From: Actinomyces sp.
GTDB lineage: Bacteria > Actinomycetota > Actinomycetes > Actinomycetales > Actinomycetaceae
NCBI GenBank assembly: GCA_018375675.1
Contig: JAHACW010000001.1
Location: 1-64,000, forward strand
Direction of reading: 5' to 3'
Length of the DNA stretch: 64,000 bases
Below, in pieces: positions 16,300 through 26,000 of the stretch (positions within the stretch are counted from its first letter, which is position 1; each line of letters begins with the position of its first letter). The notes beneath the pieces were generated by a model. The model searched no databases and was not told the origin of the DNA. It saw nothing but the letters and a program-made list of their open reading frames with translations. A program made the translations under genes and the position numbers.

Positions 16300-18576
16300 T
16301 CAGTCGCGGTCGCCGGTCACGCCGGTCGCGAAGGCTTCGCGGCCGCCACCCGGCGTCACCTCGCCGCACGCGGTGATCTTCCACAGCTTCGCGGTGCCAC
16401 CCGCGTCGACCAGCTCGAAGCCGGTGGACGTGTCGACCCCGTACAGGCCGGGGTTACGGGCAGAGCGCATGAAGTTGTAGTAGTAGCCGTCTTCCTCTTC
16501 GTAGAAGTGCGTGATGCCGAGCCGGCGCACGACCTCACACACCTCGGGGTCGGTCCCGATATCGTGGAAATGCTGGATGAGGAGCTTCTGCGAGACCACG
16601 TCCGCATTAGCGGTACTCAGCTGCGGGAAGACCGCCTTGCGTCCGCCGATCATCTCGGAGTACGCCGCGCCCGCGATCGGGTCGCCCAGAATGAGTGCGT
16701 CGGGGGCGGTCGTGTACGGCATGCGGCGCAGCATGGCGAGCTCGCCCATCGTAGCCATACCCGGCTTTCCCAGGCGGTTCGGGTCATACACCTGGGCAAC
16801 CGCCGCGTTTCGCGCGTCGATTGCGCCAAAGCCGGAGAGGACGAGCACAAGCAGGCCGACCGAGAATTGAATCGGCCAGCGCGGCGCCTCGATGTTGTCG
16901 TCGGCTCCGCGTTCTGCGAGGATCCGCTGCAGGGACCTCGTCCACGCGGCGTGGATGACGCGAACGACGGCGGCGACGCCGACTGCCATGAGGATGGTCA
17001 GCGCGATGTCTTCGACGCCCATGATGCGACGGGCGTCCTTGTACCAGGGGGCCAGCAGGTAGGTGCGCAGCGCCGAGTCGGGCGAGTATGCCAGGGCGGT
17101 GAGGGCCGCAAGGATCGCGTAGGAGAACAGAGGCCAGAACGGCAGGGGCTGCGCCTCCTCCTCGGACTCCTCGATCTCTTCAGCCGAGGCCAGAGCACCC
17201 TCCTCCGCGTCCACATCCACGTCATCGGTGAGTCCGGCGCGCGCGGCGGCAAGCTCGAGGGGATCCGGGCGACGGAACAGCAGGTACAGGCGCGCGGTCG
17301 CCGCGATGCCGACGATCAGGAGAATAAACTGGACGATCGTCCACTGAATGTTGCCGGATGTGTTCGAGAAGGGCGGGTAGGGCAGGAAGGCGTGCATGAA
17401 GGCTTCGCCCCAGTTACTGCCCTTGCGGTTGTAACTACCCATGGCCCGGATCTTTGACGACGACAGCGCGAGGAGCGGCGCCGCGATGACGACAAGCGCG
17501 AGGGCCCCCCACGCGAGGGCGACGAACTGGCCTCGTCCACCGCGACCGTAGGCGCGTCGGGCGAGGGACGCGAGAGAGACGAGGAGCGGCGCGATCAGGA
17601 ACGCGAGGATCGAGAAGGCGGCGCTCGGGTGCGCGCCGACGAGGCCGATGGCACCGATGAGGAGGAACACCGCCTGCGGAATACGGCGCATGACAGCACG
17701 CAGCCCATCGCCCGCACGCAGGTCGGTGACCAGCCTGCGTCCCGCGACGATCGCGATGGCTGCCAGGCCCGGCACCAGAGCGGTGCCCGTCGAGTTGGGC
17801 CACTGGTTGTACATGGTGAGCGCGTCGGCGGGCATGTTGAGCAGCATGCCGCCGATGATGGGCGCCGCCATGATCGCGGAGCGCGAGGCGGTCAGCACCG
17901 AGACGAGGGCGGCCAGCCCGATCACCCATACGGCCATGAGCGCCAGCGAGGACACGTTCGAGGCCTGGACGACTGAGTCGTAGCGCGCGAACAGGGAGAC
18001 GAAAGCGTGCCAGCCCGTCGGATAGTAGACGTTACGGCCGCCGTACAGCTCGTGGAGGCCGCCGAAGGGACTGGCGTTCCTGCTGTACAAGATCGCGTGC
18101 ACGCCGTTCTGATGGAACGTCGGATCCCACTGCTGAACAGGGTTCGATGGGGCCGCTCCCATCACGAGGGGCAACGCCGCGAAGACGAAGCCCACCAGGA
18201 TCGCGCCCCACGTGGCCGCGCGGATCGCGGCCTGGCGTCCGCCGATCGGCTTGCGCACGCCGATCGCCTCGCGCAGGGGGACTCCCCGCAGGGAGAATCC
18301 GTCGTTGCTGCGGCGGAAGAAGCTCAGGCTCCACGCGCCGGCGCCTCCCAGGGCGCTCATGCCGAGGATCGGCAGCGCCGTTGAGGGCTCCCACTCGATG
18401 TCGAGCGCCGGGTAGGCGACAGACAGGATCGTGACCAGGCCAAAGGTGAACGCGGGTGCCGCACCGATCGCAACGAGCGACGAACGACCTCCCGCCCGCA
18501 GCCACATGAAGCCCGGCAGAACCAGGGCGACCATCATGGCCAGCAGGGTCGGGAGCAGCATCCACCAGGCCAGCAT
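16300..18576 (-). CDS. DUF6541-type polytopic membrane protein
   Basis: This 758-aa integral membrane protein has roughly 15 hydrophobic segments, an acidic cytoplasmic loop (residues ~450-480, rich in Glu) and a C-terminal soluble domain of ~170 aa. This is the layout of the actinobacterial DUF6541 family, thought to be GT-C-like envelope sugar transferases; the function here is not known. The gene is followed by 168 bases without a clear feature before pheA. It starts three bases after the DedA stop, so the two share a transcript. Motif copies lie at 17529-17537 and 17638-17646. Confidence 0.7.
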   Translation of the reverse strand: MLAWWMLLPTLLAMMVALVLPGFMWLRAGGRSSLVAIGAAPAFTFGLVTILSVAYPALDIEWEPSTALPILGMSALGGAGAWSLSFFRRSNDGFSLRGVPLREAIGVRKPIGGRQAAIRAATWGAILVGFVFAALPLVMGAAPSNPVQQWDPTFHQNGVHAILYSRNASPFGGLHELYGGRNVYYPTGWHAFVSLFARYDSVVQASNVSSLALMAVWVIGLAALVSVLTASRSAIMAAPIIGGMLLNMPADALTMYNQWPNSTGTALVPGLAAIAIVAGRRLVTDLRAGDGLRAVMRRIPQAVFLLIGAIGLVGAHPSAAFSILAFLIAPLLVSLASLARRAYGRGGRGQFVALAWGALALVVIAAPLLALSSSKIRAMGSYNRKGSNWGEAFMHAFLPYPPFSNTSGNIQWTIVQFILLIVGIAATARLYLLFRRPDPLELAAARAGLTDDVDVDAEEGALASAEEIEESEEEAQPLPFWPLFSYAILAALTALAYSPDSALRTYLLAPWYKDARRIMGVEDIALTILMAVGVAAVVRVIHAAWTRSLQRILAERGADDNIEAPRWPIQFSVGLLVLVLSGFGAIDARNAAVAQVYDPNRLGKPGMATMGELAMLRRMPYTTAPDALILGDPIAGAAYSEMIGGRKAVFPQLSTANADVVSQKLLIQHFHDIGTDPEVCEVVRRLGITHFYEEEDGYYYNFMRSARNPGLYGVDTSTGFELVDAGGTAKLWKITACGEVTPGGGREAFATGVTGDRD

Positions 18577-18579
18577 GGA

Positions 18580-19245
18580 TTACTCCTTGTCGGAAGCGGC
18601 GCGGCGCTTGCCCACGATCTCAATGATGACGGGCAGGACCGACGCGAGGATGATGACGCCGAGGATGAGCGTCAGGTTGTCGTGCACGAAGGGCACGTTG
18701 CCCAGGAGCGCACCGACGAGGATGAAGCCCGCGCCCCACACGACGGCACCCAGCGTGTTGAAGGCCAGGAACTTCGGGTAGGGGTAGCGGGCCATACCCG
18801 CGGCGATCGGGATAAAGGTGCGCACGAAGGGGATGAAACGCCCGATGATCAGCGAGCGGCCGCCGTAGTTTGTGAAGTAGTGCTCCGCCTTCTCCAGGTG
18901 CGCGGTCTTGAGGATGCGGGCGTCGGGCTTGAAGAAGCGGCGTCCCCACTTGGCGCCCAGGAAGTAGCCGATCTGCGCACCGATGAAGGCCGCGACAACG
19001 ACGAGGAGGATGAGCGTCGGCAGGTGCAGGCCGAGGCGGTCGTGGAGCAGGCCTGCGGTGAACAGCAGGGATTCACCGGGCAGCACCGGGAACAGGACAC
19101 CCGACTCGATGAGGACGATGAGCATCGTTCCCCACAGCACCCACGGCCCCATGGCGACGAGCAGAGTCTCGGGATTTTTGAACCACTCGATAACGGTGTG
19201 CAGCATCGACGGATCTGATGCGGTCACGAGTGTCGACCAGGTCAC
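18580..19245 (-). CDS. DedA-family membrane protein
   Basis: This 221-aa membrane protein carries DedA/SNARE-associated (VTT) family features: FPVLPGESLLFTAG, then GAQIGYFLGAKWGRRFF and the re-entrant stretch IGRFIPFVRTFIPIAAG with its conserved F-x-R-x3-P. DedA proteins flip or recycle polyprenyl-phosphate or phospholipids, keeping envelope integrity. It has five or six TM segments and normal length. The start at 19245 is the first ATG; M15 is an alternative. Confidence 0.88.
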   Translation of the reverse strand: MTWSTLVTASDPSMLHTVIEWFKNPETLLVAMGPWVLWGTMLIVLIESGVLFPVLPGESLLFTAGLLHDRLGLHLPTLILLVVVAAFIGAQIGYFLGAKWGRRFFKPDARILKTAHLEKAEHYFTNYGGRSLIIGRFIPFVRTFIPIAAGMARYPYPKFLAFNTLGAVVWGAGFILVGALLGNVPFVHDNLTLILGVIILASVLPVIIEIVGKRRAASDKE

Positions 19246-19319
19246 GATAGGGCCCTTTTCTGCCGGGAATGTATCACCCTAACCCTACCTTTGTTGACCA
19301 CGAATATAGGATAGGCGGC

Positions 19320-22300
19320 ATGAGGAAGCGCAAGGATTCACACGACGGCTCTCCGGTCGGGGACACGAACATCCTCTTCGTCCCCGATTCCTCCGCCGAC
19401 CCCTCGGCATCCGGGGTGGATGCCCTCATGGGGATGATCGACGAGGCCGGGGCACCCCCGCAGGCTCCCCCGCCCCCGGAGGTCCCTTCCTCGGAGGCGC
19501 GCACCGAAGTCATGGAGCCCGTCATCACGGACGATGCTTCAACAGCGCCCGTAGCCATACCGCCCAGCATTCCTCCCAGCGACGCGGATGCCGACCAGGG
19601 CGCCCCGGCCTCGTCGTCGAATGACGAGAGCGCGGCGGATCCCCTGCTTCCCCCGCCCGCGCCCCAGGCCGATGACGCCGCTGCCAGCCCCGAGGAACCC
19701 GCCGACGAGGCCGAGGCCAGCGCGCCAGAGGCCACCACGGAGACCGACGCAGAGGCCAGCACCGACGACAAGGACGCGGACATTGAATCCGCGCCCTCCC
19801 CGGCTACCGGCGAAATCGCTGCAAACCTGCCCGTGCGCCGCATGCGCCTGCCCCGCCCCGTCTACATCGCCGACCGGATCCTGCCCATGCGCCGTCGGCG
19901 CGAAGACCTCGTCGACGTCGTCATCTCCCTCATCGCTATTTTCTTCATCTGGACGATCGGAACGGTGGCCAGCGCCACGACACACGGCGTCACCATGGAC
20001 GTCCTACAATTCCAGCTCATCCGCCAGATCCTGATCCTGCCCGTCAGCCTGGTCGAGGGCCTCATCATCCTGATCACGCCGATCCTCGTGATCATCTCAC
20101 TCGCACTACGTAAACGCCTCAAGGCGATCATTCAAACCCTCGTGACCAGCGTCGTTGCGGCGATCGGCGGATGGATCATTGCCATCCTGACCGGTCTGCT
20201 GCCCGCTTACCTCACCGCACCACTAACCGTGGACCGCGCGATCGCCACACAGGGCTCGCAGAGCGGCATCGTGATCGCCATCAACCTGGTCATCGTCACC
20301 CTGTGCGCCCTGTTCACCTCCGCCGGCGAGGCCCAGTCGATGAAGGCCATCAAGTGGGGATGGACGGGCCTGTGGATCATTCTCATCCTCGGCGTGCTGC
20401 GTTCCTCCATGACCCTGCCCGTTGCCTTCATCTCCGTCTTCCTGGGCCGCGCTTTTGGCTCCGGCTCGCGGTGGGTCATGGGCTACGACGACCAGCGGGC
20501 GAAGGGCGCCAAGCTCGTCGAGGCACTGCTCAGCATCGGGATCACACCCTCGCGGATCGTGCGCACCGACCTCGACACGACCGTGGAGCCCCTGGCTACG
20601 TGGGCCGTCGCTGAGAACTCACGCGGCCACCTCACCCAGATGCCCGCCGACCTGGGCGACATGGGCGTCACGGTGACGCGCCGCCCAAGCCAGGACCATC
20701 ACCGGCACTACCAGGCGTGGAGCGACACGGGCCTCGTCTACGAGATCATCGCCATGGACCCCGGCCAGGAACTGACCGGCACGCTCCTCGAGATGTGGAA
20801 CAACCTGCGCCTGCGCGGCATCAGCCGCTGGGTGTCACCCTCGCTCAAGGCTCAGGCCGAGCGCTCTTCCTTCACGACGTTGCAGGCGCTGCGCGCCGGC
20901 GTGTTCACCCAGGAGCCGATCGGCATCGCCTCGGCCTCCGACTCGATCATCCTGGTCATGTCTGCGCTGCCCCCGACGACTCCGCTCACGGAGCTCGGCG
21001 AGGACGCATCGGACGAGGTCCTGGGCCGCGCGTGGGAGCAGCTGCACTTCGCGCATTCGCGCGGCATTTCGCACCGCGCTCTCACCCCCGAGGCCGTCGT
21101 CGTCGACTCGTCTTCGGACGTGTGGCTGCTGGACTGGGATTCGGGCGAGGTCGCCACGACCGAGCTGAACCAGTCCATCGACATCGCGCAGATGCTGGTC
21201 CTGACCGCGTTGGCCGTGGGCCCCAAGCGCGCGCTTGAGGCCGGTCGACGCAGCGTCGGCGAGGAGACGCTGATCGCGTGTGCCCCCGTTATCCAGAAGC
21301 CCGTCCTTCCCGCACAGATCAATCAGCGCCTGCGCCGTTCCGACCTGCTGGGCGACCTGCGCGCTGCCCTCGTGGGAGACTCCGAGGCCGAGACCGCGCC
21401 CACCGCTGACCTGCAGCGTTTCCGCCCGCGCACGATCTTTACGATCGCGGTGGCGTTCATCGCCGTCTTCATCGTCGTCGGTTCGCTGAACTTCAACGAC
21501 ATCGTGACCACCGTCAGGAGCGCGAACCTGTGGTGGATGCTCGCTTCCGCCGTGCTTGCCTGCCTCATTTGGGTCGGTTCCGCGGTCCCACTTGTTGCTC
21601 TGTCGCCCGAGAAGCTGAGCCTGCGGGAGACGCTCGTCGCCCAGGTCGCGGCCTCAATTATTACGATCGTTGCGCCCGCCGGCGTGGGACCCGCTGCCCT
21701 CAACCTGCGCTACCTACGCAAGCGCCGCGTCCCGACCGCCATGGCGGTGACGACGGTGACGCTCATGCAGATTTCGCAGGCGCTCATCACGATCATCCTG
21801 CTCCTCCTCGTCATGGTGATCGCCGGATCGTCGCTGTCCGTGTCGGTCCCCTACGGCACCATCCTGGGTGTCGTCGCGGTCGTCATGGTCGCGGTCGGCG
21901 TTATCGTTGCCGTGCCGAAGGTGCGCCGCTGGATCTGGGCGAAGATTCAGCCGACCTGGCAGCAGGTCTACCCGCGCCTCCTGTGGATCATCGGCCAGCC
22001 TCGTCGCCTCGCTGCGGTCGTGGGTGGCAACCTGCTGATGAACATCGGCTACGTGGGCTCGTTCTGGACGGCGCTGCTCGCCATGGGGGGTTCGCTGAAC
22101 TTCTCCACGGTGTCGCTCACCTACTTGACGGCGAACGCGGCCGGCTCCTTCATCCCCTCGCCGGGCGGTATCGGTACTGTTGAAACGGCGCTGACCTCGG
22201 GCCTGACGGTCGCGGGTATCTCTTCGTCGGTCGCCATTGCGACGGCCCTGCTCTACCGTCTCGTCACCTTCTACGGCCGCATCCCGTTCGGCTGGCTGGC

Positions 22301-22334
22301 CATGAAGTACATGGAGAAGAGGGACCTGATCTAG
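19320..22334 (+). CDS. Three-part membrane protein: TM block, kinase-like domain, LPG-synthase-type flippase domain
   Basis: This ~1004-aa fusion has an N-terminal 180-residue Pro/Ala/Asp-rich disordered region. A six-TM block (~195-400) and a cytosolic domain (~410-690) with features of a degenerate protein/aminoglycoside kinase (HFAHSRGISHRALTPEAVVV, VWLLDWDSGEVA) follow. The C-terminal ~310-aa block matches the lysylphosphatidylglycerol-synthase TM family (UPF0104), with GVGPAALNLRYLRKRRV and SFIPSPGGIGTVETALT. No lysyl-transfer domain is present, so it likely moves a lipid rather than making LPG. Three motif copies (19440, 19607, 19704) all fall in the disordered N-terminus, as DEAGAP, GAPASS and DEAEA. 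Confidence 0.8.
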   Translation: MRKRKDSHDGSPVGDTNILFVPDSSADPSASGVDALMGMIDEAGAPPQAPPPPEVPSSEARTEVMEPVITDDASTAPVAIPPSIPPSDADADQGAPASSSNDESAADPLLPPPAPQADDAAASPEEPADEAEASAPEATTETDAEASTDDKDADIESAPSPATGEIAANLPVRRMRLPRPVYIADRILPMRRRREDLVDVVISLIAIFFIWTIGTVASATTHGVTMDVLQFQLIRQILILPVSLVEGLIILITPILVIISLALRKRLKAIIQTLVTSVVAAIGGWIIAILTGLLPAYLTAPLTVDRAIATQGSQSGIVIAINLVIVTLCALFTSAGEAQSMKAIKWGWTGLWIILILGVLRSSMTLPVAFISVFLGRAFGSGSRWVMGYDDQRAKGAKLVEALLSIGITPSRIVRTDLDTTVEPLATWAVAENSRGHLTQMPADLGDMGVTVTRRPSQDHHRHYQAWSDTGLVYEIIAMDPGQELTGTLLEMWNNLRLRGISRWVSPSLKAQAERSSFTTLQALRAGVFTQEPIGIASASDSIILVMSALPPTTPLTELGEDASDEVLGRAWEQLHFAHSRGISHRALTPEAVVVDSSSDVWLLDWDSGEVATTELNQSIDIAQMLVLTALAVGPKRALEAGRRSVGEETLIACAPVIQKPVLPAQINQRLRRSDLLGDLRAALVGDSEAETAPTADLQRFRPRTIFTIAVAFIAVFIVVGSLNFNDIVTTVRSANLWWMLASAVLACLIWVGSAVPLVALSPEKLSLRETLVAQVAASIITIVAPAGVGPAALNLRYLRKRRVPTAMAVTTVTLMQISQALITIILLLLVMVIAGSSLSVSVPYGTILGVVAVVMVAVGVIVAVPKVRRWIWAKIQPTWQQVYPRLLWIIGQPRRLAAVVGGNLLMNIGYVGSFWTALLAMGGSLNFSTVSLTYLTANAAGSFIPSPGGIGTVETALTSGLTVAGISSSVAIATALLYRLVTFYGRIPFGWLAMKYMEKRDLI

Positions 22335-22358
22335 GAAACGCCTCGCTGACGCAATCAG

Positions 22359-22398
22359 CATCCGGCTGCCTCGCGCTCCGGCGCGAGGCAGCCGGATG
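22359..22398. terminator. Perfect bidirectional terminator hairpin
   Basis: catccggctgcctcgcgc (22359-22376) and gcgcgaggcagccggatg (22381-22398) form an 18-bp perfect stem with a four-base loop. It sits between two convergent genes and can serve both. Confidence 0.85.
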
Positions 22399-22403
22399 TT
22401 CGC

Positions 22404-22868
22404 CTACTGGAGGCGGTTGTTACCGTCCAGGTACACCGCCTGGACGCCACTCACCGAGCGGATCGTCTCCAGCGAACCGGCGGGCACACGCAGGGCGTAG
22501 CCGCGCAGCGCGTTGCGGTACTCGCGCTCCACGGAGACGGAGGCGCCCGGGAAGGACGCGGCCACAGCCTCGTTGATCGAGGCGAGGGTCGCCTCGCCGT
22601 CGGCGCTCTCCTCGAGCTGGACGATGACGACGACGGAGCTATCAGAGTCCTGGCCGGACTGCGCGCTCGGTCCACCCTGGCCGTCCTTTGAGGTCAGGGC
22701 CGTGTCAGGGTCAACCGTCGGCGAGACCGTGGCTCCCGGCGTGGACTGGGCCGAATCGCTGCCCGGGTTGGACTGCGGCTCAGGCGTCGACGTGGAGGCG
22801 GGAGAACAGCCCGCGACCGCGAGCGCGCACGTGCCCACTCCGGCCAGGAAAACGGCTGGTTTCTTCAT
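22404..22868 (-). CDS. Lipoprotein consisting of a free-standing subtilisin-propeptide (inhibitor I9) domain
   Basis: This 154-aa lipoprotein begins MKKPAVFLAGVGTCALAVAGC with C21 as lipobox cysteine. A ~45-residue Ser/Pro/Thr linker leads to one inhibitor-I9/propeptide domain (VVVIVQLEESADGEATLASI through to the end). The same order - signal peptide, DTALTSK linker, I9 domain (INEAVAA-FPGAS-VEREY) - opens each of the three proteases upstream, so this gene looks like the 5' end of one of them cut off after the propeptide. Free I9 proteins (yeast Pbi2, fungal POIA1) inhibit or fold subtilases in trans. Here it would sit lipid-anchored outside the membrane. It also shares the proteases' GGAG leader. 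Confidence 0.85.
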   Translation of the reverse strand: MKKPAVFLAGVGTCALAVAGCSPASTSTPEPQSNPGSDSAQSTPGATVSPTVDPDTALTSKDGQGGPSAQSGQDSDSSVVVIVQLEESADGEATLASINEAVAASFPGASVSVEREYRNALRGYALRVPAGSLETIRSVSGVQAVYLDGNNRLQ

Positions 22869-23002
22869 GGACGGCACTCCCATACGTTCGACGCAGATAC
22901 GAGGCGACATCGAGGCGTGTCACTGCTTCCAACATACCGCAGTAGCCGCCGGGAATGCGGCGTTCGTACGCGCACGCGGACACCCGTGGGCGCGTACCAG
23001 AC

Positions 23003-23041
23003 GGGGCCCGGGAGCGCTCGCAGTGAGCGTTCCCGGGCCCC
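23003..23041 (-). terminator. Terminator after protease 1
   Basis: A ~17-bp stem (ggggcccgggagcgctc / gagcgttcccgggcccc) lies 36 bases past the protease stop and carries a near-copy of the dispersed motif (ggcctcgtg) on its flank. Related CCCGGG-type hairpins follow proteases 2 and 3 and the fossil tail. Confidence 0.8.
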
Positions 23042-23076
23042 GGCCTCGTGAATCAGTGAATCAGAAGAGCCGCGCG

Positions 23077-26000
23077 TCAGCCGACCCAGATGCCGTTGGC
23101 ATCGAACACGTAGGTGCGTCCGTTGATGACCTGCGTGCCCGTCAGCATGACGCCGGAGGAGTTCAGGTAGTACCAGGAGCCGCCCACGTTGAGCCAGCCG
23201 GTGACCATCTGGCCGGAGGCATTCAGGTAGTACCAGCTGCCGTCAACCTGCACCCATCCGGTGGCCATAGCGCCGGACGCCGTCAGGTAGTACCAGGAGC
23301 CACCATCGGCAACCCATCCGGTCTTCATAACCTTCGTGGCCGGATCCAGGTAGTACCAGGAACCGCCGTCACGCACCCAGCCGCCCACGAAGGCGCCGGA
23401 CTCGTTCGCGTAGACCCACTGGCCGTCCGCGCGCTTGAGGAAGCCGGTCGCCATGTAGCCCGACGGGCCGAACAAGTAGTCCGATCCGTTGATCGTGTAC
23501 CAGCCGCCCTTGAGGTAGCTCGTGCCGTCGGCGCAGGTGTAGAACCAGCCGGTGCCGTCCTTGACCCAGTGGCCGCCCTCGGTGCTCGCGCACGCGTCGG
23601 CGGTGCCGGTGTTATCCGACGGCAGGTCGAGGGTCGCGGCCGTGGAGTGGTTGAGGCCGTAGTCCCAGGCCAGCAGGTAGGGGTGGGCGATGACGGTGCC
23701 GGATCCGCCCTGGTATGCCCAGGCGGCGTCGATGTCCTTGAAGGGAACCTCGACGTGGTACGTGTAGGTTCCATCGGCCCCGACCGTTCCCTCGGCGTCC
23801 GCGAAGACGTGACGGTAGAACCACAGACCATCGGCCGGATCGTGCAGGTCGATCGCAGCCAGGGGCGAGGCGTCGGCAACGTCGAAGGACAGGACCGTGT
23901 CAGCCCCCTCGCCCTTGTACTCCAGGTTGGAGATAACAGGCGCAGCGGTGTCGATGCGGAAGTCGTAGGAGATCGACTGCTCAGCCTGCGAGGGACCGTC
24001 GTTGTGCGCGGACAGCGTCAGCTTGTACTGGCCATCAGGCAGGTTCTTGAACGCGTCGGAACGCAGGTCAAGGGCCGTGGACTCGTGGGCCTGTTCCACC
24101 CAGGTCATCTTGCCGGTGCTCGGGCTGATGCCCGACTTCCAGTTCTGGTAGCGCGTGAAGGAGGCAACCTTCTCGCCGGCGGCGTTCGTGTACACGGTGT
24201 TGAGCGTGTGGACGCTGCGCAGCGTGCCCGTGCGGGGTTCGAGGATCGTGGGGGCGCCCGAGGCCTCGGAACGGGAGAGAACGTAGCGGTCGGCGCGGGG
24301 AAGACCCACGAGGTCGGCCGTCTTGATGACCGGGTTGTATCCCAGGATGTTGCCGCTCACGCCGTTGTAGATGCCCGAGGGCAGCGCGTGGCCCCACCCG
24401 TCGGAGGCGAGCTGGTCGAAGATGGGGGCCTTGCCCCAGTTGCCGTAGAAGCCCAGGTAGGGCACGGTCAGGTCGGGCTGGGACTCGGTGCGCGAGGCGA
24501 AGCGCACGAATCCGTCGAGGAAGGTGCCCGAGGGGGTGTTGGCCGTAGCGAAGGCAGCGAACTCACTGCCCGGCTTCACGTCGACGCCGACGGTGGCCTC
24601 GCCGTTCGCGGGGACGGTGACGGTCGCGCCCTCGGAGGCGGCCGACGCGGCGCCCGTGTACGCGATCTCCACGCCGTGGCCTCGCCAATCGGTGGAGCTG
24701 CCGGTGAAGTACCCGCCGTCAACGTTCTCGGAGAGGGCCTGGGAGCTGAGCTCGTACGTGGCCGGGGTGCCGGAGAGGTTGTGGAGGGTGACCTCGAAGT
24801 GCCATCCGGTGGTGCCGTCACCCAGGTCGGCCTTGGGCCGGGACTGCTCGGCGGCACCGACCACCGTGGGGTACACAGACGAGGTCGTGGCCGCGACCGC
24901 GTCAACGAGACCCGAGCCCTGCTTGCGCGGGGAGTAGAAGGCACCGGTTGTCTGGGCCACGTCCGCGAGCGGGCGGGCGGTGCCCATGATGAGGTTCTGG
25001 ACGACGTCGACCTTCTGGCGCGCGCTCATCGAGGCGAAGAGCGGATCGTTCTGGACGCGCTGCAACACGACGGCGCTCACGCCCGCCATCTGCGGGGTCG
25101 CCATGGACGTGCCGGACAGGTGGTCGTACTTGCCATCAAGGACGGCCGAGTAGATGCTGCCGCCGGGGGCACTGACCTCGGGCTTGAGGCGCAGATCCGG
25201 GGTGACGCCCCACGAGGAGAAGTCCGACATCGAATAGTTCGAGCTCGGGGTGATGGTCTTGCCGTCCACGAGGGTCAGGTGATGATCCGCGGCCGCCAGC
25301 ATGGCCTGTCCGTTCTCCTGGGAGATGAACGCGGCGGGCACGTCCACCGTCGTGATGCTCATAAGCATGAGCGAGTCGCCGGCGACGTTGTTGTAGACGA
25401 GGATGCCGGCGGGCTTGAGCGCCGCCAAGTTCTCGATCTTCTTCTGGAAAGTCAGCTTGCCGCGCGAGACCAGGGCAAACTTACCAGCCAGGCCATCGGG
25501 GTACTTGGCGGTGAGGGCTGCGGCGTCTTCCTCCGTGGCGTATCCGGCGTCAATGTACTCGTAGGACCCGGCGGCCAGCTCGGCGATTTCGGCGACCTTC
25601 TCGCCATTCGCGCCGCGCGCACGCTGGTATGCGATGTCCTTTCCGGCGGCGGAGAAGGCGTTGTAGGACAGAAGGTTGTCAACCGAGGCGACGGAGAGGA
25701 CCGACGAGTAGGTGGCGGGCTCGCACTGGGTCGAGGAGTCGGGATCCGAGGCGTAGGGCAGGTTACGACCGGAGGTGTTGCCATACCCGGCCGAATAGTG
25801 GTTGCCGGCCGCGGCGTTGACCGAAATACCCTCGTCCTGGAGCTTCTTGAAGACGGAGGCGAACACCGAGTCGGCCTCGTTGTCCATGCCGCCGAGCTGT
25901 CCGAGGGACAGGTTCACGACGTCGGGGTGCAGGACCACCATGTCGTCAAGGGCGGCGAGCAGCGCCGAGTCGGGGATTTCGCCATCTCCGCTGCGCGAGA

